From Micromonospora craniellae (GTDB lineage Bacteria; Actinomycetota; Actinomycetes; Mycobacteriales; Micromonosporaceae), in NCBI RefSeq assembly GCF_014764405.1, contig NZ_CP061725.1, forward strand, positions 5,146,001-5,210,000: DNA of 64,000 bases, given 5' to 3'. A program made the translations under genes and the position numbers. Of the stretch, positions 8,143 to 16,310 are shown one piece after another. The notes beneath the pieces were generated by a model. That model ran no database searches, was not told the DNA's origin, and saw nothing but the letters and a program-made list of their open reading frames with translations. The first letter of the stretch is position 1; each line of letters opens with the position of its first letter.

Positions 8143-9141
8143 TCAGCGACGCTCGGCCGGCGACTCGGTACGCGCCGGATCCCGCTCGGTCACCGGCTCG
8201 ACGACCTCGTCGATCGCCTTGAGTAGACCGGCGTCGAGCTTGACCCCGGCCGCCTTCACGTTGTCGTGCACCTGCTCGGGGCGGGACGCGCCGATGATCG
8301 CCGACGAGACGTTCGGGTTCTGCAGCACCCACGCGACGGCGAGCTGGGCCATGGTCAGCCCGGCCTGGTCGGCCAGCGGCCGGAGCTGCTGCACCCGGGT
8401 CAGCACGTCGTCGGTGAGCCACTTGGCGATGAAGCCGGCACCGGACTTCTCGTCGGTGGCCCGGGAACCGGCCGGCGGCGGCTGGCCGGGCTGGTACTTG
8501 CCGGTGAGGACGCCCTGCGCCATCGGTGACCAGACGATCTGACCGATTCCCAGTTCCTCACTGGTGGGTACGACCTCGCTCTCGATGACCCGCCAGAGCA
8601 TCGAGTACTGCGGCTGGCTGGAGACCAGCGGGATGCGCAACTCCCGGGCGAGGGCGTGGGCCTCGCGGATCTGCGACGCCTTCCACTCGGAGACTCCGAT
8701 GTAGTGCGCCTTGCCGGAGTGCACGACGTCGGCGAAAGCCTCCATCGTCTCCTCCAGCGGCGTGCTGTAGTCGTACCGGTGGGCCTGGTACAGGTCGACG
8801 TAGTCGGTCCGCAGCCGGCGCAGCGACCCGTTGATCGACTCCATGATGTGCTTGCGGGACAGGCCCCGGTCGTTGCGACCCGGACCGGTGGGCCAGTACA
8901 CCTTGGTGAAGATCTCCAGGCCCTCGCGCCGCTCCTGCTCCAGCGCTCGGCCGAGGACGTCCTCGGCGCGGGTGCCGGCGTACACGTCGGCGGTGTCGAA
9001 GGTGGTGATGCCGGCGTCCAGGGCGGCTCGGACGCAGGCGAACGCGGCGTCCTGGTCGACCTGCGAGCCATGGGTGATCCAGTTGCCGTACGAGATCTCG
9101 CTGACCATCAGGCCGGAACGGCCCAGGTGTCGGAATTCCAT
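8143..9141 (-). CDS. Aldo/keto reductase (voltage-gated K channel beta-like clade)
   Basis: 332-residue NADPH-dependent oxidoreductase of the AKR superfamily. The catalytic tetrad is visible: Asp in FDTADVY, Tyr of the same motif, Lys in IFTKVYW and His in LYQAHRYD. MEFRHLGRSGLMVSEISYG is the standard N-terminal hairpin, and GASRPEQVHDN near the C-terminus is the cofactor-phosphate region. The sequence order resembles the KCNAB-like group. It stands alone between a terminator and the WG-repeat gene. The ATG has TAGGGT 6 nt upstream and no Shine-Dalgarno. Substrate unknown. Confidence 0.92.
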   Translation of the reverse strand: MEFRHLGRSGLMVSEISYGNWITHGSQVDQDAAFACVRAALDAGITTFDTADVYAGTRAEDVLGRALEQERREGLEIFTKVYWPTGPGRNDRGLSRKHIMESINGSLRRLRTDYVDLYQAHRYDYSTPLEETMEAFADVVHSGKAHYIGVSEWKASQIREAHALARELRIPLVSSQPQYSMLWRVIESEVVPTSEELGIGQIVWSPMAQGVLTGKYQPGQPPPAGSRATDEKSGAGFIAKWLTDDVLTRVQQLRPLADQAGLTMAQLAVAWVLQNPNVSSAIIGASRPEQVHDNVKAAGVKLDAGLLKAIDEVVEPVTERDPARTESPAERR

Positions 9142-9147
9142 GCCCTG

Positions 9148-9153
9148 ACCCTA
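9148..9153 (-). promoter_or_regulatory. Candidate -10 (TAGGGT) for leaderless aldo/keto reductase
   Basis: On the - strand TAGGGT ends 6 nt before the ATG at 9141, placing the transcript start at the start codon. Confidence 0.5.
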
Positions 9154-9284
9154 GCCCCACCGGAGGTACGAACGGCCAGGGCGATTCTCGACGCATCGGC
9201 TTGCGTGGCCGCCAGATGTGGTTGTCGCCACAGGCCGCGAGCGGGACCGCCCGCACCTCGGCCGCGACGACCGGACCGTCCAGG

Positions 9285-12200
9285 TCAGAGCATCGGGGTG
9301 GCGTCGCTGAGCAGTCCCTCGATCTCCGCGACGACCTCGTCCGGGTTGCGGAACACCGGGTCGATCAGCGACCCGCCGCGCCGGTCCAGTGCGCCCCACT
9401 GCCCGACGCCGTTGGTGGCCAGGAAGGCCACCGGATGGATCAGCAGCACCGGGTGGGCCGGAGCCACGAGCACCTGACCGGTCCGGTCCACCACACCCTT
9501 GCGCCCGGCCAGGTCGACCACGGCCAGCCCCTCGTCGGTGAAGCCGTCAACGTACCGGCCGTCGGCGAGCGTGGTGTGGAAACCGTGGTAGCGGGTCGGC
9601 ACCACGATCTGCCCGCTGCGGTCCACGGCACCCCACCCCTCCCGGCGGACCGCCGCCACACCCCGGCGGAACGGCCGCACCTCGGCGAAACCGGGCGGCA
9701 CCGCCACCGCACCCGCGGTGTCCACCGCCAGCCAGCCGCTGTCGTCCCGCACCACCCAGGCCAGCCCGTCGGAGAAGGGGCGCACCGCGAGGTAGGTCGG
9801 CTCGACCACCGTCTCACCGGTCAGGTCGATCAACGACCACCGGTCGCTCTGCGGGCCGCGTACCCAGGCCAGACCCTCCCGGAACGGCTGGGCCTCGGCG
9901 TACCGGGCCGGCACGGTCAGGTCACCAACGGCGTCGGCGTACCCCCACAGGCCCTCGTCGCCGTCGCGGGCGGGCACCGGGGCCCGCTCCCGCTCCAACA
10001 CCTCGTCCCAACTACGCGGGTACGGCCCGAAGCCGCTCGCCCCGGCGCGCGCCGCGATCGCGTCCAGCCCGACGCGTACCCGGGCCAGCAACTCGGCGTC
10101 CCCCTCGCCGCGCAGGTCGAGAGCGCGCTCGAAGTGGTGGCACGCCTCCATCAACCGGCCCTGGTCGTAGCAGGAGCGGGCGGCGTGCTCGTGCAGGGCG
10201 GCGCGCAACCGGTCCGGCAGCTCCGCCGAGTTGGCCTCCGCGAACATCCGGTCCGCCTCGGCGAACTCGCCCCGCCAGCGCAACACGTGCGCCAACCGGG
10301 CCTGTGCCAGCGCGGACCGCCGCAGTTCCCCGGTCGCCTCCGCGTAGGTCAGGGCCATCCGGCCGTCGTCCAACGCGTCGTCGAGATCGCCGAGTACGCG
10401 CGAGGCCACCGCCCGCAGGCTCAGCAGCCGGGCCCGGGAACGGTTGTCCAGGGCGGAGGCGAGTTTGTCGGTGAGCCCCTGCCGGAGCTCGCGCAGGTCC
10501 TCCGGATCGTCGACCAGTTCGCGCAGCGTCGTCGGGTCGAGCCGCCAGCGGTAGTGCGCCAGCAACCGCTCGGGGTCGGCCGGTGCCTCGGGCTCGTCCT
10601 CCTGCTCCGGCTCGGCCTCGTACTCGTCGTCCGGCGGCCCCGTCGCCGCCGAGTCGGCGTCCGAGAACGCGGTGTCGGTGTCGGTTTCCGAGGGCGCGGT
10701 GTCGGTGTCGCTGTCTGGGCGTGCGGCGTCGGAGTGTGCGGTGTCGGTAACCGGCGGCGTGGTGTCGATGTCCGGTGGTGTGGTGCTGGTGTCGGATGGT
10801 GTGCTGTCGGATGGTGTGGTGTCGGCCGGGGGTGCGGCGGTGGTGTCCGACGGCGCAGCCTCGATGTACGGCGGTGCGGCCCCGGCGTGCGGTGGCGCGG
10901 ACACCGGAGGGGCGGTCGTCGGCAAGGCGTCCACCTCCGGGAAGGGCCCGGACTCCGGCAAGGTGCCCGGGTCCGTCCCGGTCCGCCGATCCGGCGAGGT
11001 GGCGGGCACGGCGGAGACCGGTACGGCGGGCGGTGCGGAGACCGGCACCGACACGTCGGGAACCGGTGGTGTGGAGACCGGGCGTGTCGGGGCACCCGCA
11101 TCGGCGCGGAGCGACGGCGTCGCAAGGGGTGGCGCCGGCGGTCCCGAAACCGGTCGGTCGGCCTCGGTCGACCCGGTGCTGAACCAGGAAGGCTCCACCG
11201 GTGCCCCGGGGGGACCGTGGCGGGCGGGTCGGTCGGGGGTGACCGCCGGAGCGGAACTGGCAGCCCCGAACCATCCCGGCCCGCTCTCCGACGGTGCCGG
11301 GGACGGCGAGTGTGCGGCCGGCTCGGCCGGCGGTGGGAGAAACCGGGTCGGCTTCGGAGCGGCGGGCTGGGACTCCGGCGTCTCCGAGACCGGTCGTTTG
11401 ACCGCTGGCCGTTTGACCGCTGGCCGGTCAAACGGTGGGCGGTCAAGAGGCGGGTGTGTCGGCCCGGCGGCCGCAGGCGCGTGCATGGGCGGCGCGGAGA
11501 CCGGTCGGTGGCTCGGTGGCGCGGAGACGGGTCGCTGACTCGGCGGCGCGCTGCCCGGCGGTGGAGCCGCGACCGGCCGCTGGCTCGGTGGTGCGGAGAC
11601 CGGCGGTGGCGGCGCGGAGTTCGGTGACGTCGGAACGGCGCGGTGCGTGGGCGGTGGGGGCGTGGGCGGTGCGGAGACCGGGCGGGTCGGGGACGGGCCG
11701 GCGGCGGGTGGTACCGCTGCGACCGAGGGCGCCGGGGCTGGTGGTGGCGTGGCGACGACCGGTTGGTCGTGCAGGGGAGCGGGCCGCACCTGGTGCTCGT
11801 GCAGCGGTGCGGGGCGTACCTCGTGCTGGTGCAGCGGTGCCAGCCGAACGGTGTCCCCGGCGGGTGCCCGGTTCCCGGCTGCTGCGGGGGGCCGGTCCCG
11901 GTCCGGGCGGTCGAGACGATCCCGGTCGGGGCGAGCGGTGGCCCGGTCGCGGTCGGTGTCGTCGGTCCGGTCCGGGACTGCGGCGAGCGGCCGGTCCCGG
12001 TGCGTGACGTCGGGTCGGCCGCGCTCCGGCGCGGGGGAGACGGGACGGGCGCGGCCGGCGGCGGGCGACACCGGGCGGTCCGAGTCCGGCGCGGGAGAGA
12101 CCGGTCGGTCGGGGACCACTGACAGGTGTGGACGGCCGGACCGGAGTACGTCGTCGTCGGGTGCGGGGGAGACGGGCCGGTCGAGGTCGGGACGCTGGGC

Positions 12201-13688
12201 GGCCGGTCGGTCGGTGTCGAACCGTTCGGGCCGGGCCGGGTCCGGGACGCCGGGGCGGCGGTGCTCGTCGGGCCGGTGCCGGTCGGCACCGGGTCCGGGT
12301 GCCGCCGGTCGCTGGTACTCGCGGTGGTCCCGCCCGGTGCTCGGGCGCAGCGGCCCGGGCGCGGGCCACGGCAGGTCTCCGCGTGCGGGCGCCGGCGCCC
12401 GCGCCGGTGGCTCGGGGCGTTCCCACTCGCCCCGCGTGGCGCGGATCGGCTCCTCGTCGACGTAGCCGTCCGGGTACGGAGCGCTGTCCGGGTCGCCCAC
12501 GCTGACGTCGTCGCGGTAGTCGTACCGTTCCACCGCCGGGCGGTCGTCGACCGACGGCTCGCCGGGGTGGCTGCTCCATTGGTAGCGGGGTCGCGGGGAG
12601 GGGTCACCTGTCGACCGGCGGTCGACATCATCGGCCGGTCGACGCGCGGCGGGCAGCCGACGCCGGTCGTCGTCCGGCTCCGGCACCCAGCCGGGTTCCG
12701 GGCGCCCGGCGGGGGAGAACGGCGCGTTCCGGTCCCAGCGACCGTCGCGTCCGGTCGGCTCGGGCCGGCGTGGGCGCTCGGGATAGCGGTCCGGGTCGCG
12801 CTCGTCCCGACGGTCCGGGCCACGTCGGGCGTAGCGGTCCGGGTCGCGCTCGTCGCGGCGGTTCGGGTCACGTCGGGCGTGCCGGTCGAGGTCGCGGTCG
12901 TCGCGGCGGTCCGGGTCACGTCGGGCGTAGCGGTCCGGATCACGGCCGTCGGTGTCGCGGTCGTACCAGTCGGCGTCGCGGCGATCGGGGGCGTCCCAGC
13001 CGTAGCGGTCCGGGTCCCGCCGGTCCGGGTCCCGCCGGGCGTAGCGGGCGGTGTCGCGTCGGTCGTCCTCCGGCCGGGTGCGTCGGTCGTTGTCGCGTCG
13101 GTCGTAGCGGTCGGGTTCCCGCCGGTCGGTGTCGCGGCGGGCGTATCGGTCCGGCTCTCGCTGGTCGCGCCGGTCCAGGTCGGGTGGGGCGTACCGGTCG
13201 CGACGGTCCGGGTCCCTCGGCGGGTACCGGTCGGTGTCGCGCTGGTCGCGTCGGGGCGGTGCACCGGTGGCGCCCTGGGGACCCATCTCGGACCAGGTGA
13301 TCCCGTCCCGTCCGCGCTCGGACCATCGGCCTTCGGCACCGGATCGCTCGGGACGCGTATCGGCGAACGACCGGTCGTACGACTGGGCGCCGGTGGCCCC
13401 GTCATGGCGTCGAGGATCCGGGACCTCCTGCCGCCCAGGCCGGCCGTCCGGCTCGTCGTCCCAGGAACGGCCCACGTACGTGCCGTCCGGGCGGGTCGGC
13501 GCGAGCGGCGGTACCTCGGCGCGGCCGACCGCGCTGGACCGGCTACGGCCGGGAGGCGGCTGACGGTCGACGCCGATGTCTCCCGGGTATCGCTGGCCCG
13601 GGAACTGGGGATGCCACTCGGCCGTCGGTTCGACGACCCAGGACGGATCGGCGGGGCCGGGCCACCGGTCGGCGTAGCCGCGACTCAT
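9285..13688 (-). CDS. Giant low-complexity protein with RD repeats, Pro-rich linker and C-terminal WG repeats
   Basis: 1467 residues. Residues ~146-306 are a mixed-charge domain of tandem Arg/Asp repeats (units like DRYARRDPDRRDERDP, 16 residues, encoded by 48-bp DNA repeats). Residues ~306-1020 are disordered, rich in Pro, Asp, Ser and Thr with RPVSAPP-type repeats. Residues ~1040-1210 are helical and TPR-like (ALHEHAARSCYDQGRL, HHFERALDL). Residues ~1245-1465 contain about five WG-type repeats (GLWGYAD, GWGAVDRSGQIVVPTRY, GQWGALDRRGG) expected to form a beta structure. No signal peptide, so probably cytosolic. The ATG at 13688 overlaps a mini-cistron stop as ATGA; a start further downstream is possible. 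WG repeats usually mediate protein binding; the function here is unknown. Confidence 0.8.
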   Translation of the reverse strand: MSRGYADRWPGPADPSWVVEPTAEWHPQFPGQRYPGDIGVDRQPPPGRSRSSAVGRAEVPPLAPTRPDGTYVGRSWDDEPDGRPGRQEVPDPRRHDGATGAQSYDRSFADTRPERSGAEGRWSERGRDGITWSEMGPQGATGAPPRRDQRDTDRYPPRDPDRRDRYAPPDLDRRDQREPDRYARRDTDRREPDRYDRRDNDRRTRPEDDRRDTARYARRDPDRRDPDRYGWDAPDRRDADWYDRDTDGRDPDRYARRDPDRRDDRDLDRHARRDPNRRDERDPDRYARRGPDRRDERDPDRYPERPRRPEPTGRDGRWDRNAPFSPAGRPEPGWVPEPDDDRRRLPAARRPADDVDRRSTGDPSPRPRYQWSSHPGEPSVDDRPAVERYDYRDDVSVGDPDSAPYPDGYVDEEPIRATRGEWERPEPPARAPAPARGDLPWPAPGPLRPSTGRDHREYQRPAAPGPGADRHRPDEHRRPGVPDPARPERFDTDRPAAQRPDLDRPVSPAPDDDVLRSGRPHLSVVPDRPVSPAPDSDRPVSPAAGRARPVSPAPERGRPDVTHRDRPLAAVPDRTDDTDRDRATARPDRDRLDRPDRDRPPAAAGNRAPAGDTVRLAPLHQHEVRPAPLHEHQVRPAPLHDQPVVATPPPAPAPSVAAVPPAAGPSPTRPVSAPPTPPPPTHRAVPTSPNSAPPPPVSAPPSQRPVAAPPPGSAPPSQRPVSAPPSHRPVSAPPMHAPAAAGPTHPPLDRPPFDRPAVKRPAVKRPVSETPESQPAAPKPTRFLPPPAEPAAHSPSPAPSESGPGWFGAASSAPAVTPDRPARHGPPGAPVEPSWFSTGSTEADRPVSGPPAPPLATPSLRADAGAPTRPVSTPPVPDVSVPVSAPPAVPVSAVPATSPDRRTGTDPGTLPESGPFPEVDALPTTAPPVSAPPHAGAAPPYIEAAPSDTTAAPPADTTPSDSTPSDTSTTPPDIDTTPPVTDTAHSDAARPDSDTDTAPSETDTDTAFSDADSAATGPPDDEYEAEPEQEDEPEAPADPERLLAHYRWRLDPTTLRELVDDPEDLRELRQGLTDKLASALDNRSRARLLSLRAVASRVLGDLDDALDDGRMALTYAEATGELRRSALAQARLAHVLRWRGEFAEADRMFAEANSAELPDRLRAALHEHAARSCYDQGRLMEACHHFERALDLRGEGDAELLARVRVGLDAIAARAGASGFGPYPRSWDEVLERERAPVPARDGDEGLWGYADAVGDLTVPARYAEAQPFREGLAWVRGPQSDRWSLIDLTGETVVEPTYLAVRPFSDGLAWVVRDDSGWLAVDTAGAVAVPPGFAEVRPFRRGVAAVRREGWGAVDRSGQIVVPTRYHGFHTTLADGRYVDGFTDEGLAVVDLAGRKGVVDRTGQVLVAPAHPVLLIHPVAFLATNGVGQWGALDRRGGSLIDPVFRNPDEVVAEIEGLLSDATPML
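12773..12964. repeat. 48-bp tandem repeat encoding the RD domain
   Basis: Units beginning CACGTCGGGCGT start at 12821, 12869 and 12917, exactly 48 bp apart, with a more diverged unit before 12821. Because 48 is divisible by three, unit gain or loss keeps the reading frame of the WG protein. Confidence 0.7.
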
Positions 13689-13774
13689 CCGCCGGGCCCG
13701 TCGCTGCGGCCGGGACGTCGCCGGGTGGCGGCACCGGTCGCGGCACGGTGGTCGGCTCGCGTCCGCTCGCTCAC
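13685..13774 (-). CDS. Candidate VSER mini-cistron upstream of the WG-repeat gene
   Basis: A GTG at 13774 with GAGGTG 8 nt upstream opens a 29-residue frame beginning VSERTRADHR, rich in Arg/Gly, whose TGA overlaps the WG-gene ATG as ATGA. The architecture would couple translation of the large gene to this short one. Two other mini-cistrons in the window start the same way. Whether the peptide has any function is unknown; it may serve only to carry ribosomes to the next start. Confidence 0.35.
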   Translation of the reverse strand: MSERTRADHRAATGAATRRRPGRSDGPGG

Positions 13775-13911
13775 GCCGATGTCACCTCGTCGGAAATGGT
13801 CGCGCTGGGCCCCCTGCGGGCCGGTTAAGTCGCTCGATCCCGGCACCGAATGGCTGCGCATGGAGGGTAGCGGCGCGGGCTCGTTCACCGCCACTGCGGC
13901 ACCCTCGTCGA

Positions 13912-13947
13912 ACCTAAACGTTATCCTATTGATCAGGACATTTAGGT
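13912..13947. promoter_or_regulatory. Operator-like inverted repeat in an AT-rich patch
   Basis: ACCTAAA (13912-13918) and TTTAGGT (13941-13947) are perfect complements, with inner arms TCCT and AGGA nested between them. On the - strand the same patch contains TAGGAT, a plausible -10 for the WG gene. It is the most obvious feature of the 329-bp stretch (13689-14017) upstream of that gene; apart from the mini-cistron the remainder shows no recognisable gene. Confidence 0.4.
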
Positions 13948-14017
13948 CTTTGGTCGGGTCGGACTTCGGGCGATCCGCCACCCTTGGTCAACTCGCCGTC
14001 GCGGCACCCGCAGCGGG

Positions 14018-14360
14018 TCAGGGGTGCTCCATCACCAGCATCGCGAAGGTACCCGGCGCGAGGGCCTCGTAGCGGTGCGGGGCGTCGCCCGGGAAGGTCG
14101 CGTAGTCCCCCGGACCGTGGTCGCCCGTGGCTCGACCGACCGGCTGAACGGCACGTCGAGCGCCACCCCACGTCGAGCGCCACCCCGAGCTCCCACAGTG
14201 TCTCCACGCTGGGGTTACCGACACCGGACTCCAGCTGCGACAGGGCCGACCTGGCGATGCCGGCCCGCCGGGCTAGCTCGGTGAGGGAGATGTCCACCCG
14301 CCGCTCGTAGCGGAGGGCGGCGGCGATGGTGGCCAACGGGGGAGTGGGTTCGGGGGCCAT
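14018..14360 (-). pseudogene. Decayed XRE-cupin transcriptional regulator
   Basis: The N-terminal XRE helix-turn-helix is intact from the ATG at 14360 (LTELARRAGIARSALSQLESGVGNPSVETLWELGVALDV). After residue ~63 the frame turns into Arg/Gly/Ser-rich nonsense because a 17-bp segment (14152-14168) is exactly duplicated at 14169-14185. Removing one copy restores VPFSRSVEPRATTVR, the expected continuation. A second lesion follows: the sequence jumps to GPGDYATFPGDAPHRYEAL and ends VMEHP at 14018-14020 in another frame, so most of the cupin domain (about 75 codons in relatives) is missing. The gene is divergent from azlCD, the arrangement expected for a regulator of that transporter. Confidence 0.8.
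14152..14185. repeat. 17-bp exact tandem duplication causing frameshift
   Basis: CACGTCGAGCGCCACCC occurs twice head to tail. The unit is not a multiple of three and lies inside the XRE-cupin pseudogene, where it shifts the frame after the helix-turn-helix. Confidence 0.9.
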
Positions 14361-14382
14361 GGTTCGCTCCGTCGGTCATGCT

Positions 14383-14398
14383 GTTCAAATTGACGAAC
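14383..14398. promoter_or_regulatory. Operator-like half-site pair upstream of azlC
   Basis: GTTC and GAAC flank an 8-bp centre (GTTCAAATTGACGAAC). The arms match those of the perfect palindrome 10 bp downstream, suggesting a second site for the same regulator. Confidence 0.4.
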
Positions 14399-14408
14399 GG
14401 CAGGGGCG

Positions 14409-14426
14409 TGTTCATCATGATGAACA
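14409..14426. promoter_or_regulatory. Perfect 18-bp palindromic operator at azlC
   Basis: TGTTCATCATGATGAACA is identical to its reverse complement. It lies in the divergent region between the XRE-cupin pseudogene and azlC, directly before the upstream ATG at 14427. Its placement is that of a repressor operator, probably for the now broken regulator. Confidence 0.6.
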
Positions 14427-14459
14427 ATGCGTACGCCAGAACGAACGCCGGAGGCGGGC

Positions 14460-15293
14460 GTGCTCCGTGACGTCGCCGCCATCGGTGCGGCGATGGTCGC
14501 CGTGGGCGTCTCGTTCGGTGCGGTCGCCGTCGCGGCCGGAATCCCCGGCTGGGCCGCCGTGACCATGTCGGTGGTGGTGTACGCCGGAGGCGCGCAGTTC
14601 ATGGCGGTCGGGTTGCTGGCCGCCGGTAGTCCGGTCGCCGCCGTCCTCGCCGGGCTGCTGCTCAACGCCCGGCACCTTCCGTTCGGGCTGACCCTCGGTG
14701 AAACGATCGGCCGTCGGCTGCGGGACCGCCTGCTCGGCAGTCACCTGATGACCGACGAGGCGACGGCGTTCACCCTGGCCCGGCCGCCCGGCGCCGACCG
14801 CCGCCGGGCGTTCTGGCTCGCCGGTGTGCTGCTCTTCCTGGCCTGGAACGTCGGCACCGTGCTCGGCGTGCTGGTCGGCGGGGTGGCCGGTGACCCGGCG
14901 GCACTCGGGTTGGACGCGGCCTTCCCGGCCGGTCTGATCGCCCTGCTGCTGCCCAGCCTGCGCGACCCCGAGACCCGGCGGGTGGCGCTGGCCGGTGCCG
15001 TGGTGGCGGTACTCACCACACCGCTGCTCCCGGCCGGTCTGCCGGTCCTGCTCGCGCTGGCCGGACCGGGGCTGCTGGCCGTCCAGCGGATCCGGGCCCG
15101 CTCCGCGCCGGCCGGCACGCCGGAGGCCGCTGCGCATGGTGGCACGCTGAAGACCTCCGCGCCGGGCGGTCTGCCGCAGATCGTTGCGCCGGGGAGCGGG
15201 CCGGTGCCCGTCGACGTGCACGACGTGCCGAGAGCCGACGCGCCGGGGACCGGGCCGGTGCCGGCGGGGCGAGGGGAGAAGGAGCCGTGCTGA
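14460..15293 (+). CDS. azlC: AzlC-type branched-chain amino acid exporter, large subunit
   Basis: Membrane protein of the AzlC family, which with AzlD exports branched-chain amino acids or analogues. The conserved core runs from GVSFGAVAVAAGIPGW through SVVVYAGGAQFMAVG and LLNARHLPFGLTLG, followed by further hydrophobic helices. I chose the GTG at 14460 because GGAGG lies just upstream; an ATG at 14427 without Shine-Dalgarno would add 11 residues. The last ~55 residues form a Pro/Gly/Ala-rich repetitive tail not typical of AzlC. azlD overlaps its end by 7 bp. Two operator-like sites precede it while the adjacent regulator is broken, so expression may be derepressed. Confidence 0.88.
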   Translation: MLRDVAAIGAAMVAVGVSFGAVAVAAGIPGWAAVTMSVVVYAGGAQFMAVGLLAAGSPVAAVLAGLLLNARHLPFGLTLGETIGRRLRDRLLGSHLMTDEATAFTLARPPGADRRRAFWLAGVLLFLAWNVGTVLGVLVGGVAGDPAALGLDAAFPAGLIALLLPSLRDPETRRVALAGAVVAVLTTPLLPAGLPVLLALAGPGLLAVQRIRARSAPAGTPEAAAHGGTLKTSAPGGLPQIVAPGSGPVPVDVHDVPRADAPGTGPVPAGRGEKEPC

Positions 15294-15595
15294 TCGCGGC
15301 GATCGTGGCGCTGGCCGTCGGGACGTACGCCTTTCGGGTGGCCGGGGTGCTGTTGCGTGACCGGCTCGACATGCCGGCGGGGGCGCGGCAGTTGCTGCCG
15401 GTCGGCGCGGCGGCCCTGCTGGCGGCGCTGGCGGCCACCGCGGCGCTGACCGAGGCGGGCGGGTTCGCGGGCTGGGCCCGCCCGACGGGAGTGCTGGTCG
15501 GGGTGGCGCTGGCGTGGCGGCGCGCGCCGTTCGTGGTGGTGGTCCTCGCCGCCGCCGGCACCGCCGCGGTGCTGCGCCTGCTCGGCGTGCCGTGA
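15287..15595 (+). CDS. azlD: AzlD small subunit of branched-chain amino acid exporter
   Basis: 102 residues with about four hydrophobic segments and the AzlD pattern TYAFRVAGVLLRDRL followed by LLPVGAAALLAALA. The GTG start at 15287 has GGGGAGAAGGAG upstream and overlaps the azlC stop by 7 bp, showing translational coupling. It is expected to pair with AzlC in the cytoplasmic membrane. It converges on the DUF3043 gene with only 25 bp between the stops. Confidence 0.88.
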   Translation: MLIAAIVALAVGTYAFRVAGVLLRDRLDMPAGARQLLPVGAAALLAALAATAALTEAGGFAGWARPTGVLVGVALAWRRAPFVVVVLAAAGTAAVLRLLGVP

Positions 15596-15620
15596 CCGGT
15601 GCCGGTCGAAGACCGACGGG

Positions 15621-16223
15621 TCAGACCGGGTCGCCGAGGGCGACCCGGGGCTCCGGGGTACGCAGCTTGCGGAAGGTGATCGACCGCATGATCGCGTAGA
15701 AGTAGAGCGAACCCATCCGCTGGTCGGTCCGCGGGAAGCGTTCCCGGACCAGCTTCTTGATCTTGCGCGAGATGAGCACGGAGTCGATCACCACGCCCAG
15801 CGCCAGCGCGCCCCAGAGCAGGTTGGAGGCGAGCCGGACCACCGGGGGCATCGCTTGGTTGGAGCCGATCAGCACGACCAGCGCGCCGCCGAAGAACCAG
15901 GTGCCGACGGTACGCCGGGAGTCGACCACGTTGCGGGCGAGCAGCCGCTCCGGTCCCCGGTCGCGGGGGCCGCCCTCGCGCCGGAACTCCGCCGACGCCT
16001 CGGCCCGCCGCTGGCGACGCAGCGCCTTGGCCTCTTCCTTGCTCAGCGCCTTGGTCGCGCCGGCCGGCCGACGGCCGGTGGCCGGCCGCTTGGGCGTCTC
16101 CCGTCCCTTGCTCGGCGTGTAGCCACGCACACGGGTCGACTCCGCCTCCTCCTCGGCCGGGGTTTCCGGCTCGGTGACGGGATCGGCGAGGTCGGCGGAC
16201 TTACGACGAAACAGCGACGGCAC
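15621..16223 (-). CDS. DUF3043 membrane protein
   Basis: About 200 residues. The N-terminal half is hydrophilic and basic (RRKS, PKRPATGRRP, KALRRQRRAEA). Two hydrophobic segments follow (WFFGGALVVLIG and LLWGALALGVVIDSVLI), and the protein ends with the characteristic LVRERFP and GSLYFYAIMRSITFRKLR blocks of the actinobacterial DUF3043 family. The function of the family is unknown. I chose the GTG at 16223 (VPSLFRRKSADL), because a TACCCT box lies 6 nt upstream and no Shine-Dalgarno is present; a start at 16259 would add 12 residues of poor character. Confidence 0.82.
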   Translation of the reverse strand: MPSLFRRKSADLADPVTEPETPAEEEAESTRVRGYTPSKGRETPKRPATGRRPAGATKALSKEEAKALRRQRRAEASAEFRREGGPRDRGPERLLARNVVDSRRTVGTWFFGGALVVLIGSNQAMPPVVRLASNLLWGALALGVVIDSVLISRKIKKLVRERFPRTDQRMGSLYFYAIMRSITFRKLRTPEPRVALGDPV

Positions 16224-16229
16224 GCGGCA

Positions 16230-16235
16230 AGGGTA
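16230..16235 (-). promoter_or_regulatory. Candidate -10 (TACCCT) for leaderless DUF3043 gene
   Basis: TACCCT on the - strand ends 6 nt before the GTG at 16223, the geometry of a leaderless transcript. Confidence 0.45.
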
Positions 16236-16250
16236 GCCAACGCCAAGAGC

Positions 16251-16275
16251 CCGGTGCACATCGCGGGTGCACCGG
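16251..16275 (-). terminator. Hairpin terminator downstream of murA
   Basis: CCGGTGCA (16251-16258) and TGCACCGG (16268-16275) pair perfectly around a 9-nt loop, about 36 nt after the murA stop. Confidence 0.5.
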
Positions 16276-16310
16276 ACCCGTGCGGGAGCGGTCGGGGCCG
16301 CCGGCCGGGA

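Noticed and set aside
13775..13981. Extension of the VSER mini-cistron upstream to a 98-residue frame
   Set aside because: The additional part crosses the AT-rich operator-like region and has no ribosome-binding site or conserved character; only the 13685-13774 part has a start with spacing that fits.
15603..15615. CGGTC-GAA-GACCG hairpin between azlD and DUF3043
   Set aside because: A 5-bp stem is too weak to call a terminator in this GC context.
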